Origin: Botryosphaeria dothidea
Taxonomy: Eukaryota > Ascomycota > Dothideomycetes > Botryosphaeriales > Botryosphaeriaceae
Reading direction: 5' to 3'
NCBI GenBank assembly: GCA_011503125.2
Contig: WWBZ02000022.1
Location: forward strand, 2,418,001 to 2,482,000
DNA length: 64,000 nucleotides
Below, one piece after another: positions 49,203 through 60,671 of the stretch (positions within the stretch are counted from its first letter, which is position 1; the number at the start of each line of letters is the position of its first letter). The notes below the pieces were generated by a model. It was not told where the DNA came from, did not search any database, and saw only the letters and a list, made by a program, of their open reading frames with translations. The position numbers and the translations under genes were made by a program.

Positions 49203-49656
49203 GGCGATTGACGGAGTAGGCTAGGGAGCAGAAACATTCGGCTTTTTATGGATTTGACATTTCCAAAGAATAAAACCTCTGACGTTAAAATTCCGGGTGA
49301 CGCTTGGAGCGATCATACTCACCTACCAGCCCAGAACGGTGCGATGCGCGAAGTGTTCTTCATTAGCGGTGATGAGCAACCTCTGATAAGAGCATGACTT
49401 ATTCACAACTTGGTCCAAGCGACGAGAGTGACGATGGGTCTGGGGCAGCTGCTTCCGCACGGCGTGAGCGGTCGTGCGCTTTCCCGTTTGCCCACGGCGG
49501 CGCTTTCCCACTGAACAATCGGACTGTGCTCGAACTCCGACTCGCAGAAGCTCGCCTTTACACTCCCCGCAATCCACTTTCGTGCTCAGACCTCAGCCCT
49601 CCTCCTCTCCCAAAATCGAAACTCGCTCCTGATCAATCCCTCAACCTGTCTTCACC
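49203..49656. other. intergenic, promoter of the metalloprotease-like gene
   Basis: About 450 bases with no coding motif. A CT-rich stretch (CTCCTCCTCTCCC and similar near 49590-49640) lies just before the next ATG. Confidence 0.45.
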
Positions 49657-51146
49657 ATGAACTTCTTGGTTCAGCTCATGTTTGCGATGTTCTTTGCCGT
49701 GGCTTCTTGCAATCCCCTCGCTACAAGCGCTAACAATGACACGAGCGCGCTTAACAAGTTTCTCGCTGGTAAGATCGGCGACAGCAGGATCGGGTCCACC
49801 CTCGTCGGAAACGCCTTTCGGAACCTCGCTGAGAAGAACAACATGCACGAAGATGTATTCACTGACCACGTCTCTGGCGGCAATATCCTGGTTGGACGGA
49901 ATGGCGAGGTTGGCCTCGATGTTACAATCACCTCGCACGGTGGTACCACTGTCCAGGCTATTGTCACCAACACCGGTACGTATTACGTCCCTCGTGCTGG
50001 CAAGGAATATCCGCAACTGACGGACGACTGCCCTCCTTGCAGGAAAATCTTCTGTCCATCTGTATCCTTTTGACAATCTCTTCGACAAGCGTCTAGTCCG
50101 ACAGATCAATGCAAATTGGACGGACTGTAAGTGAGCCATAGTTGAAGAAAACAAGATGATTGTGCTGACATGTTGCTGCGACAGCCTCCACTTCCATAGA
50201 GTTCACTGGTTGGACTCCCCATTTCAATGGCAACTACGTCGACAGCTCCTGGCAGTTTCTCGAGGCCGGCGGAGTACTGGCTGTGAACGTTGATCTCAAC
50301 GACATCTATGATCTCAAGGCCGGTGGAAATATCACTTTGAGAGCAAGCGGTTGGGTCCGAATCAATGCGGCCGATCTTTCCCTGAGCTACTACTATCGCA
50401 GTAATGAGCTGTTGATGGAAATCAAATATGACAATGTCCACCCTCCCCCTGCCGGAATTGACATCCAGTCCGGCGACACTGGCATTGCGATAATGGAAAA
50501 CTGCAATGACGAACAGAAAAGGAAGTTGACATCCGCCATTGGATACTGCCATCAGATGGCCATGGCAGCTGCTGACGCGGTATTGGAGGAACCCAACCCC
50601 AGGTCAGTATGCTATCTCTGGTGGGCTGTGCAGTTGTTGACTCTCAAAGGTTCCTGGCCTACTTTCACAATAGGCAGCAGGATGCTTACATCGACTACAT
50701 GAGAGACAAGTACCTTGCCATTGCAGATGAGTGTGTCGCAGGAGAATGGGCGCTGGGCAGAATCACCTGTGCTGATAACGTCTTTGATTGTGGCTTCGAT
50801 ACTCTAGCGACTACAAATTGTGTAGACGGAAGAGTAGTCATCTGTGATTGGGGATGGGGACTCCCAATCTATCGTGCGCGCTGCCACGAGGAAGACCTTG
50901 CCACTACCATCCTGCATGAGGTTTCGCACATATTTGGCGTTCATGACGACGAAACCAGAGACTGGGACGAGGGAGTCTTGGGCTTTCTGTACCCTGGATG
51001 CAAACAGCTGCCCGGTTACCTAGCGAAGCGTAATGCGGAGACAATTGCCATGTATGCGCAATGTAAGTGGTCTCAAGCAACATACGGGCGTCGTGGTCAC
51101 TGACGTCGACATAGCTGTTTTCCTTGATTGCCCAGCCCCGTACTGA
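49657..51146 (+). CDS. secreted M35-like (deuterolysin-type) metalloprotease, divergent
   Basis: Exons 49657-49975, 50043-50126, 50185-50602, 50650-51062 and 51115-51146 give 421 residues. A signal peptide is followed by a propeptide-like beta domain (LDVTITSHGGTTVQAIVTNTG, SSVHLYPFDNL), as in deuterolysins. The catalytic half has the Cys-rich stretch ITCADNVFDCGFDTLATTNC and the zinc motif HEVSH (His363, Glu364, His367), followed by IFGVHDDE. Asp373 or Asp374 could be the third zinc ligand of aspzincins, but the usual GTxDxxYG signature is absent. It may be an active but divergent protease, or a related protein of the same fold with changed activity. The small last exon (FLDCPAPY) closes in phase. 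Confidence 0.82.
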
Positions 51147-52061
51147 TGCGGGATGGCTCTATCCACCTCTGAGCTTCGGATTGTGAAGATGCAACTAAGG
51201 GACGTGTCAGGCGAGGTACAGGAAGGATTCGGAAAAGAAGAGGTGAAGCAAAGGGCAGGAACACAATGGCCATCCGGCGACTGCTACGTCAATGAATCAC
51301 TTACTTATTCGAGGTGCAATTACGCTATTAGTTTGTATTTCTCTGAAACAAGGTGCTTCTACCCTCATATGCTCGCTTCGAGTGCTCGATATCGTGCTGT
51401 TGATTGCCCATCACTCAGATGATCAACACCTCGCCGCCCTTTCAGACTTTAACTCTCGTGGAGGCAAGCTGGAGTATAAAGATTGAAGCGGGGGTCAGAC
51501 CGTGAGCGTCGTCAACCATCTCGGGCATTCAGACCCGAACTGGATAGGCAACGACTCGCTATTGCAAACTTAAACCAAGCGTGCATCTGTCAGGAGTTGG
51601 TAAGAATGATGCCATGTGTCAAAGCATCGTGAGTGACAATCCTGATTGCACTTTTAGCTTTCTGTCGGTGGAATAGGCGGTTCTTGGCGGGGGTTGATAC
51701 CGCTTTGGGATGAGTTTGGGTAATTCGTTCGGGCGGCGTTTAGTGCGCCTTTGGACCACTGGATCACGGAGAGAGTTGACGTCAAAGTCTCACACAAGCT
51801 TAAATGCCTACATTTGCCACAGCGCACTCGGCCGTGTGCAACCGAGGCGCGCGTCAGCAGGCAGCAACAACATCATCGGCAGTAATTGCTGCGCATGCGG
51901 GGTTCGACTTCAGGTAAGTAGCATCACCTTGCACGAGCGGCCTCTTACTCAGGCCTCTCTGACCACCAAACCATCCGGATTCCGCGGCGCTACGAACGTA
52001 TCATTCTCACGTTTTCAATGCACGGTTCCCTGTCCTTCCAACGTCGTTCACGATACCGCGC
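51147..52061. other. intergenic, no gene recognised
   Basis: About 0.9 kb; the short frames lack motifs. It holds the 3' UTR of the protease-like gene and the promoter of the monooxygenase. Confidence 0.45.
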
Positions 52062-53496
52062 ATGATGCCACTGGACATCATCGTCGTCGGGGCCGGCATC
52101 GCCGGCCTCTTCACCGCCATCGCACTCAGTGCACGCGGGCACCATGTCACGGTCCTGGAAAAGCAGCCAACCCATGAAGCCGCGGGTGGCCCGATCGGCC
52201 TGCAGCCGGGTGCAGTGCGTGTCATGAAAGCTTACGGCCTGGGCGAGACGTTTTCGAAGAACTTGCGTCAAGGGCCCGAGGATACGTGGTATTGGCGCAG
52301 GTACGACAGCGGCGAGGTGCTCATTCAGAGACAGGTGAAATCATATGCGAAGACCTTTGGGACGGAGAGTTGGTCGTTTACGAGGCAGCGACTGCGGGAT
52401 CTGTTGGCTGAGAAAGCCAAGAAGAGCGGGGTTGACGTGAGGTTGGGCTGTCAGATCGCTGCTGTGGACGAGGAAGGGCCGGCGGTGAGGTTTGCGGATG
52501 GGAGTGAGTTGCGGGCGGATTTGGTGGTTGGTGCTGATGGTAGGTCGATCTAGCTCTTTCCTGCGTGCAAAGCATACTTGCAGCGTTCTGGATTCTCCAG
52601 TTTTGGAGGATGCAATGGGAATAGATCCTTTTCCTTTCTTCTTCTCTTTTTACCCGAGGAATAACCAACGTGCCTTCTCAGGTATCCGATCTACTGTTCG
52701 CAACTGCGTCCTTCCTCAAGATGAAGCAAAAGTGACGACCGTACTTCGCGCGTGGATGGTCCACATACCGCTTGAAAATCTCCAGCAAGACTCGGCGCTC
52801 CTGCCGTATCTCCAAGGCGTGAACTTCTGGCTGGGGCCGGGGCATTCCATCACAGCAGCAACAATGCCTGATAACAATGTTTACAACCTCACGCTTTTCG
52901 TCGAGGGCGGAGACGATGATGGTTTCGAGCAGGTCAAGCAATCATTCCAGAACTTCGAGCCCACGATTACCAGGCTTCTTTCTGACATGCCGGCCATGGA
53001 ACGCTACCTCTGGCGCGTCTCTGAGGTTTCTCCCTTGCCGACCTGGGTGAGCAAGAGCGGCCGCGTTGTTATTCTGGGGGATGCGGCGCATGCCATGGTC
53101 CCGTTCGCGGCACAAGGCGCCTCTCAATGTGTCGAAGATGCTGGTGCTTTGGCGGAGTGCCTCTCCCGGCACGACGAGGCCGACATTCCCAAGCTTCTCC
53201 GCATTTTTGAGACGATCCGGAAGCCACGCGCTGAGTCCACTGCCGCTCGGTCTGCTGCCCGGAGAGTCATGTATCACCTCCCGAATGGTCCCGAGCAGCA
53301 GGCACGGGATAAAAGAATGAAAAGACAGGTACAAAGTTACGAACCGGATAGGCAGGTGTGGAAGGGAGAGCACATAGATGAGCCGCCGGATATAAACAGC
53401 TCGTTGCATGACCCATACCTGATGGGCCATGATGTGATTGATTATGTGAGTTTCGTGCCGGATATGACTATGGCAAGGAGGATTGTGCTGACTTAG
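52062..53496 (+). CDS. FAD-dependent aromatic monooxygenase (salicylate hydroxylase-like)
   Basis: Exons 52062-52539 and 52682-53496 give 430 residues. The N-terminus has the FAD-binding dinucleotide fold IIVVGAGIAGL (GxGxxG at 10-15) and an acidic end of beta 2 (VLEKQ). WSFTRQRLRDLL supplies the conserved Arg, and LVVGADG-IRSTVR is the DG motif, split by the intron. The second FAD motif is GDAAHAMVPFAAQGASQCVEDAGAL (about 290-315). Group A flavoprotein hydroxylases use NAD(P)H and O2 to hydroxylate aromatic or polyketide substrates. It is the first of four plus-strand metabolic loci up to 58.5 kb, followed by an O-methyltransferase. The substrate cannot be read from sequence. Confidence 0.92.
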
Positions 53497-54326
53497 CCAT
53501 AGGCTAAGCGAGTTCTTAATTGGCAACTCAGGAAGTGACGTTTTCCGTTGTCCAGGAATCGCGAAGGTTAAGGTATGATGCCGGATAGTAGCGGAGAACC
53601 CCCACATATGTAGGGTTTGATATGTAGACGGGTAGGCTGAAAGGATATGTGCCACAGACAGGGGATGCTTAGTCTGCTAGGGTAGTCCTGACAGACTGCA
53701 TAGATAACAAACATTCTCTACAGCTGCCGGTTTTGAGATCCGAAAATATGTTACACAGCAAATCGATATTAAGTCTGAACCTGAGTCAGGCAGGAAATAT
53801 CATCATAGGGCTGTACAACAGCTAACCAGTACGGGAATCTTCCCCCGTTATGCAAGAGCTCAGTACTGGGCACGTTTCAACTCATCTGTAGGCTAGACTG
53901 TAAGAGGGCATGGAGACCTACCTTGATGGATAGTCTAGCTGTTGCGGGGTAATCTGGCTGCCGCGGTTTCGGAACCTACGGGATGGCAAGTCCAAATGGC
54001 TTTCTCGGGGCACCCAATCAATATGTATGTACATCTCGCTTAATATTTGGTTTAATTCCCTCATTGAGTGCTTAAGTACATCAAGCTACAAAAAAAGAAA
54101 CCCGGCGCCCTCGCACGAGAAAAATGTAAGAATTCTGTTGCGCGCCTTAACCTATCCCAGACATCACTCGATGGCACTAGAACCGGCACAGTTCAGCGCC
54201 ATGTACCATTACTCATATCCATTGAATTTAAAAGATTGGATACCTCGCCATGCGGCCAGAATACATTCGTTCGACCTTCACTGATATTTCTGCCCGGAAA
54301 ATTTTGGCTGCCTCCCAACAACCATC
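53497..54326. other. intergenic, no gene recognised
   Basis: About 0.8 kb, AT-richer than the flanking genes. No coding motif is seen. It should contain the promoter of the O-methyltransferase. Confidence 0.45.
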
Positions 54327-55722
54327 ATGTCGTCGGATCTCAAAGATTTGATCAGAGAGCTCTCTGAGGCTTCCGAGCGACTTCCTGATGATCCCACTAG
54401 CGCCGGCTTCCAACAGCGTCACCGCGTCATTCAGCTTACCAATAAGATCCGAAGCGCAGTCGAGCAACCCGTTGACAGAGTTTCTACTTACCATGAGTAC
54501 ATCGCGGAGATGGCGGCTCTCCGCCTGTTCATCGACTGGAACGCTTTCGCACACATTCCGCCCGGGCCAGACGGAATCTCATACGCTGACCTGGTCAAAA
54601 GGCTTGATGCTGAAGAACGTCTAGTTAGGAGAATGGGGCGGCTTCTCGTACTCAAAGACATTTTGAAGCCAGCCGGTCTGGACGGTGTTGCGCGCACGAA
54701 GCTTTCTGAGGAGTTTGTGCGCAAGGATGGCTGGGGGGCATGGTTCAGGATCGGGTATGCTATGCTACTGAACTGACGCCGCGTTTCAAATAGAGCTGAG
54801 CCTATTTTCCCACAGATATGATAGCCGTAATAGGACAAACATGCGATGGCGCGAATTCTTCGCAAAGTACGGACGGAAGGAGCCTGTCAATGCTACGCAT
54901 GGCAATCCACAGTCCTTTGCTCACGATCAAGACGACAAGTCATTTTGGGACATCCTGGATCAGCATTATCTCGAGGATTTCAACGCAAGTATGCGCATGG
55001 TCTCGCAAGCTGGTACTCCTCCTGAGATATTCCCCTGGAAATGGTAATGACAAAACACACACACACACAAGAGATCAAATGAATTTACTGAGTTTCGCCT
55101 CTAGGATTGCGGAAAACGCACAATTGGTGGCTCCCGATGCTGCACTTGTGGTAGACGTGGGTGGTGGCTTTGGTCATGAACTTGAAATGATGCGCAAAGA
55201 ATGTCCGGATATTCCGGCAGAACGAATGGTACTTCAGGACCGGCCAAACGTGATTGAAGAGATCACGAGGCTTGATCCGCCAGAATCCCGAGGCGTGAGA
55301 AAGATGGCGCATGATTTTTTCGCCGAGCAGCCTGTCAAAGGTAATTGCTTGATTAATCAGCGGGGTGTGCCATCAGCGACTTCTGTTAACATTTCTTTCC
55401 TTCAGGTGCCTTGGTTTATTTCTTCAAGAGGATTATGCATGACTGGTCCGATAAGTATTGCCGGCAGATTTTGGGACGCATTCGAGACGTTATGGCTCCG
55501 GAGTCTCGCGTCTTGATCTACGACTTCGTCATGACGTTGTCTCCGACAATCGATGTGGTGGTGGCAGACCTTGCCATGATGAACCTCAGTGCAAAGCAGC
55601 GTACAGAGGAAGACTGGAAAGAGCTTTTGAAATCATCGGGCTTCGAGATTCTTCGCATCTGGAAAGATCCGAGAGGAGGACAGAATGGCGTCATTGAATG
55701 CAAAAGAAGTAGAGATCATTGA
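54327..55722 (+). CDS. class I SAM-dependent O-methyltransferase (fungal secondary-metabolite type)
   Basis: Exons 54327-54754, 54816-55043, 55105-55340 and 55406-55722 give 402 residues, standard for COMT-like enzymes. The N-terminal helical dimerisation/winged-helix region includes MAALRLFIDWNAFAHI and SYADLVKRLDAEERLVRRMGR. The SAM pocket is VVDVGGGFGHE (motif I, about 233-243), then VLQDRPNVIEE, ARKMAHDFF-like sequence and a YFFKRIMHDWSD catalytic-base region. The His in MHDW is the usual general base. AMMNLSAKQRTEEDWKELL is a typical C-terminal helix. It probably methylates a hydroxyl on an aromatic product, possibly that of the upstream monooxygenase. Intron 2 contains a short (CA)n run. 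Confidence 0.93.
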
Positions 55723-56402
55723 ACTAACGAATCCGAGAAAAGTGCTTTGCGAATGTAGACACAGACGTTTTCATTTCACTTTTTGATGAATTTGAATGCG
55801 CATTGTTGGAACCTTTGGTACCACGAGTATATCAGGCTTGCTGCTCATCGTTCTGCCATTGCTCAAAGGCAGATAGAGAGTATATTAGATACTCGCAGAT
55901 GAACAGAGTCTATTCTCGTCATCAACTGAACACTTCTGCACCTTACTAGGCTGCCTGATAATCAGCTGAGTTTTGATCAGAAAGAATTAGATACTCCGCT
56001 GACACTTACAAGAGAGGAAGTTCATCGCGTGGTTGCAGTGTGCTTATCAATCGAGCCGCACACCCGGCATATACCCAGGCTCGGCTGGGACGCGATCCCG
56101 TATTAAGTCAGCCCAAAGGGCAAATCTTACGGAGGGGTTGCTTGGTCCAAGAATCTACTGTCTAAATACAGCTCGGAAAGGGACAAAAAAAGAAAAGGGA
56201 AGCTTGGCATTGCGGGGTGTAGGAATGAACGCCTGCGCTGACTGGGTTCTAGATTGGAGAATTGGTGGCCAAGTCATTTCATCACCTCACGATGATCTTC
56301 TGGCGGAGAATAGAAACACAATGGAGCCATATTTGTATACTAGTACATCTCTGAAGTTCGAGATCTCTCAATTCTGGGCAGCTCAGTGAAATGCACCATT
56401 CG
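55723..56402. other. intergenic, no gene recognised
   Basis: About 0.7 kb with one 118-codon frame (56033-56389) that has no motif and a shadow-like composition. I do not call it. Confidence 0.4.
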
Positions 56403-56885
56403 ATGTCGAAAGGCTTTCTTCTCGCTGGGCAACTTTGCGTTAGCTTCTCCGGGGTCCTGGGTCAATTTCCTCAATAAACTCTGTTTGAAGGTGGAACAGT
56501 TATCACTTTCGAGGAGCAAACACAGACAAACAAGATACTCTACGATACATCCGTCCTCGTAACGGGAGATACCATTGCTGCCATATTCGGTCCGTCTGGG
56601 TCTCAGTCAGTTAATATCCCACCCGGAACGGACCGCATATCGGCGGAAAAGATGATACTCTCTCCGGGATTCATCGATACGCACCGGCATGATTGAGACG
56701 GGAAGCTCGTCGCGGAGGACCTGGCAAATGTGACGCAGGCGTTCGCGCAGTCGGCGAAGAGGATTCAGGACCAGGCAGTGGAGGCCGAGTTCCCTCCAGC
56801 TGAGGGTGCGTCCGCTTTCGGTATCTATGAGTACGAGCCGACCGACATCGTGGACGCGCTGAGAGGCAACGGTACTGGCTACTAA
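56403..56885 (+). pseudogene. internally deleted amidohydrolase relic
   Basis: A single plus-strand frame links both ends of a metal-dependent amidohydrolase. From about 56484 it reads FEGGTVITFEE, SVLVTGDTIAAI and ILSPGFIDTHRH, the conserved N-terminus with the HxH-type metal motif of the amidohydrolase superfamily. Two codons later comes TGA (56694-56696). Then DGKLVAEDLANVTQAFAQSAKRIQDQ and onward to TAA at 56885 looks like the C-terminal helices of the same enzyme. The central barrel, about 300 residues with the other metal ligands, is missing. A second stop (TAA 56475-56477) separates an upstream ATG at 56403. A working gene would need all of this, so it is a relic. The loss lies between the O-methyltransferase and the hydrolase. 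Confidence 0.66.
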
Positions 56886-57326
56886 AGTTTTGTAACAATG
56901 TGCAATCGATCGTTCTTGGATGGGGCAGCTTGTTGACCCCGCTGTGAGCTCTTCGGGATAAGCGTCAATGTACCGAGTACCAAAAGCCACTGAGCCGAAG
57001 ATTGGCGCCCTAGCATAAGAGGGACAGGATGACGGCTGGAAATAATCTGGTAGAATCTGATGTTTATCAGTAAACAATGAAAGGGCTGTGCTTCGATTTG
57101 TACGCGCCTTTGATCATGATATCGTTGTCGGTGGGCCACGATTTGATGAGTGCGAAAACGGGTGAGCGGATAAGCTTAAACGATACCCAAGTCCCGCCCC
57201 CACCTTTGACGGGACTATCGACACCAAGCAACCTTTATAAGCCTCGAGGATCATTCCTTACGGATCTGCATCCCATCCCTCATATTTGAAAGAAGAGAAA
57301 ACCAGCCTACCACGAAGTCGTCAAAC
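56886..57326. other. intergenic, promoter of the alpha/beta hydrolase
   Basis: About 440 bases without coding motifs; it carries the TATA-like box listed separately. Confidence 0.45.
57236..57241 (+). promoter_or_regulatory. TATA-like box upstream of alpha/beta hydrolase
   Basis: TATAAG lies about 90 bases before the ATG at 57327, a plausible core promoter position. Confidence 0.35.
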
Positions 57327-58465
57327 ATGGCAAATGCCGACGCCTACCCAGCGCCAAAGACAGCGGAACTTCCGGTCCTGAATGCTATCCCCGATCACTT
57401 GATTGACCGCTTTGATCCGGCATTCGTCGAAAATCACAACAAGTATCAGCGCGGACGGCTGCACACTCACCAGATACCAATTGAATGGTACCGCGCCAAC
57501 CCCGCCAAGTACACCATCTCGTACGGCCGTGACCACTTCAAGACGTCGCGCGTGAAGGTCACCGAGCAAAAATGCCCGGTCAAGGGAGGCCAAATTACTA
57601 TCCGCATTTTTGAGCGGGTAGAGGAGGGCGGCATCAAGGGGAAGAGGCCAGCCTACATGAATTTCCATGGCGGCGGCTGGGTGTTTGGCGGCCTCCATAG
57701 CGACCACGAGTTCGGCAAGAGGCTGGCGCATCATCTGGGATGCGTAGTCTTCGATGTGGATTACAGGCTTGCGCCGGAGCATCCGCACCCGACGCAAGTG
57801 GAGGACTGCTGGGCCGCGTTCCAGTGGATGAGGGAGCAGAAGGCTAAAGAGTTCCAGCTTGACGTGAACAAGCTCGCTGTTGGCGGAGCGTCTGCAGGTG
57901 GCCATCTTTCCGCCGTCACGGCTCTGAAATGCCGCAATGAAAAGATCCCGTTGGCCTTCCAGCTGCTAATAGTGCCGGTCACTGATCTGCACGTTTTCAC
58001 GCCGACTGCGGAGCTGGATCCAAACTGCCCGTACGCGAGTTACCGAGAAATGTGGGATACTGTGGCGCTGCCGGGCGAGCGCATGAGCTATTTCCACAAA
58101 GCGCTTTTGGGAAACCCTCGACCAGCTAAATATGATAATGTAAGCATGCTAGTCCGACAGTACTTCCACGGGAAGAGAAAAATTAACGGATACAGGATTG
58201 GGAAGTATCCCCTATGAAGAGCCCAGATCTATCTGGCCTCGCTCCCGCTTTGGTTGTGACAGCTGAGATGGATCCATTGAGGGATGAAGGCGAAGCGTAT
58301 GGGAAGCGGATGATTGAAGCTGGTTCAAAAGCTGAGATCTGGCGGATTCCCGGTGTTCCCCATACGGTTGTTCATCTGGACGGAATTCTGAAAGGTGGAC
58401 AAGAGTTCAACCAGAGAGCATTGGACGCGCTATCCAAGGTGTTCGAGGTATCAATCAGCCCTTGA
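57327..58465 (+). CDS. alpha/beta hydrolase fold-3 esterase/lipase (HSL-like)
   Basis: Exons 57327-58139 and 58196-58465 give 360 residues. The oxyanion motif is HGGGW (114-118). [13 protein letters not shown] is the classical hormone-sensitive-lipase stretch. The nucleophile is Ser189 in GASAGG, with Asp297 ([10 protein letters not shown]) and His327 (GVPHTVVH) completing the triad. No signal peptide is seen, so it is probably cytosolic. Such enzymes cleave short acyl esters or act as carbamate/lactone hydrolases in secondary metabolism. It is the last gene of the plus-strand FMO/OMT group. Splicing gives [12 protein letters not shown], a family-typical junction, so the intron is well supported. 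Confidence 0.93.
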
Positions 58466-59602
58466 ACTCCGGGCTTGTTCGCCTCGGTTCGGTCGATCAT
58501 TACATAGCTAAATCGAGAGGCTGTAAGGTTGAGGTTTCAAAACAAGAAATGTATGGCGGTATCACAATGTAGCGAGCAACTCATCTACATCAGTACAACG
58601 GTTTCGAAAGAGGGTAGTTCTGTCTGCTCGAGGTACAATCGAGGAATATGGACATCAACCTGATGTGTACCGACAGACAAACTTGCGGGGCATATGGTGT
58701 ATTTCGAGCAAAACACAGCTGACTACATTCCGCTCTGGATGCCGACGGCGCTTTCACATTTCGTGTAGCCAAGATGCGCGATGTGCCATAAAATGGGCCA
58801 AGATAGGCACCATGAGGCTTAACATCCGCGGTATTATCTCGCACTCACATCGGCATCATGTAGGAGATAGGAGTTAGGTGCGGCGTAATGAATAGTGAAC
58901 TTAGGGTCGGCCAATCTGGAGGCTACTCTACCGCAGACGTGCGGGCGGTATGGAGAATGCGGGCAGACGAAACGACTCAGGCGTCCGGATTTGAATGGTA
59001 TACGTAGGCAGACATCCTGAAATGGTCGAGCGGAATTGGCGAAGCCGGAAATAGACAATTGACGCGCGACGCAGGGGACAAAAGCTAAAGAAGCGAGCGG
59101 GAGATGGAGAGATCGACGGCGCGCCTGAGGGGGAGCGAGCCGGCCGTATTCCTGGGGTTACAAGGGCGCATTATAGGCCGCGTGGATGGCTGAAACACAT
59201 TTGATGATCACGAGGAGGGTGCAGGCGGACCTCCTGATTGTGAGAGCGCTGGAGATGCGGGTCGGTGACCGCGTGTTCGTGCCTGTCTTCGGGCGTGGTC
59301 CAGAGTGATGATGTTGCTGGAGTTTGCAGTTTGGAGTTGGGAAAACCGATGGGAAGGCCTGACGCGTATCGATTAGCTGCGGGAACTTGACTAATGTATC
59401 GGTAAGATGCAGCCGCGCACGAGTCGCATTGGCGCTAAACCGCAGCGGGGGTGCTAGCCGAGCACCGGCACCGTCGCGAAATCGACACCAGCTTGCGCAG
59501 CGAAGTTTCTTCTTCACCCCCGCGACTCTTACGACCACCGCCGTAGCGCAGGATACCCATTTCTTTGCGCACTTCGCGTTATCACCAACAACCCCGTCAA
59601 AA
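58466..59602. promoter_or_regulatory. intergenic region containing the eL22 promoter
   Basis: About 1.1 kb. No gene is seen. The long minus-strand frame covering 59158-60369 is a shadow of eL22 plus its promoter. Confidence 0.5.
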
Positions 59603-60186
59603 ATGGCCCCGGTCGTATGTTCACTGCTTTGCTGCCCGCCGAACTCCTGAGTGAGGCTCGGTCTTAGAGAGCAGTAGGCTAAGTGTGAATTACAGCAGAA
59701 GCGTGCCGGCCCCAAGAAGGGCTCCAAGGTCACCAAGAAGGTATGCGCGACATCTTTCTCGCATCGTCTGCGCTCTGGTACTGACGCGCCCCTCAGTTCA
59801 TCATCAACGCCTCGCAGCCCGTGAGCGACAAGATCTTCGACATCACCGCCTTCGAGAAATTCCTTCACGACCGCATCAAGGTTGATGGCCGCACCGGCAA
59901 CCTCGGCGACACCATCCAGATCTCCCAGCAGGGTGACGGCAAGATTGAGGTCATCGCCCACCAGGAGTTTTCTGGTCGCTACCTCAAGTACCTGTAAGTA
60001 GACTACAACCAGGACCAGTGTGGAGGGCATGAATGCTAACCAGTGCGGCACAACCACAGGACCAAGAAGTTCCTCAAGAAGCAGCAGCTCCGTGACTGGC
60101 TCCGCGTCGTCTCCACCTCCAAGGGTGTCTACGAGCTTCGCTTCTTCAACGTCGTCAACGACGAGGCCGACGAGGATGAGGAGTAA
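59603..60186 (+). CDS. RPL22: 60S ribosomal protein L22 (eL22)
   Basis: Exons 59603-59614, 59696-59740, 59797-59993 and 60060-60186 give 126 residues, a normal eL22 length. The first exon codes only MAPV, typical of intron-rich fungal ribosomal protein genes. Then come a basic N-terminus ([14 protein letters not shown]), the conserved [37 protein letters not shown], and an acidic tail DEADEDEE. eL22 is a non-essential RNA-binding protein of the large subunit. Exon 2 could start at either of two tandem AG sites (59695 or 59698), which would add or drop one Gln. Confidence 0.97.
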
Positions 60187-60671
60187 ATTAGGATTGATAC
60201 CCGGAACTACGACCTTCTGAGATAGTACAAAAGTCATCCTGTTTATCCTCAATTTGTTTTTACATTGGCCGTGGTGATGCTGTTTTTTGACACTCGAATC
60301 ATCCAAGATTTTGCCCGTCCTCGTGTTGCTGTAAATGATGTTGTATGATTGCTCACGGTACAGACTCATCTGCTTGTTGGGCTTGGAGCACCGTTGACTT
60401 TACTGGTTTATATGGGAATCGCAGCAGGGAGCCTGCGCCTTAATCAAGTATGTACCCTTGTGCTTAGTGATTTGTGCGAGTGAAAAACTGATCAGTGAGA
60501 TTGGGAACGCTAGGTGCCGTTGTTGACCCATCAATTGCCAAATCAAAAACTATGTGTACTAATGTAATAGGCATAACACGAATTGAAGCTTCTCCACCTC
60601 CACCAATATTCCAGATGCTAGGGACCGGAGTAGCACATTAAGCTCACCGTCCCACCAGCAATCACGTCCGA
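60187..60671. other. convergent 3' region eL22 / secreted protein
   Basis: About 480 bases, AT-rich, no gene. It should hold both polyadenylation regions. Confidence 0.5.

Noticed and set aside
59158..60369. 403-codon minus-strand frame
   Set aside because: It is antisense to the four eL22 exons and their promoter, and shows no domain of its own.
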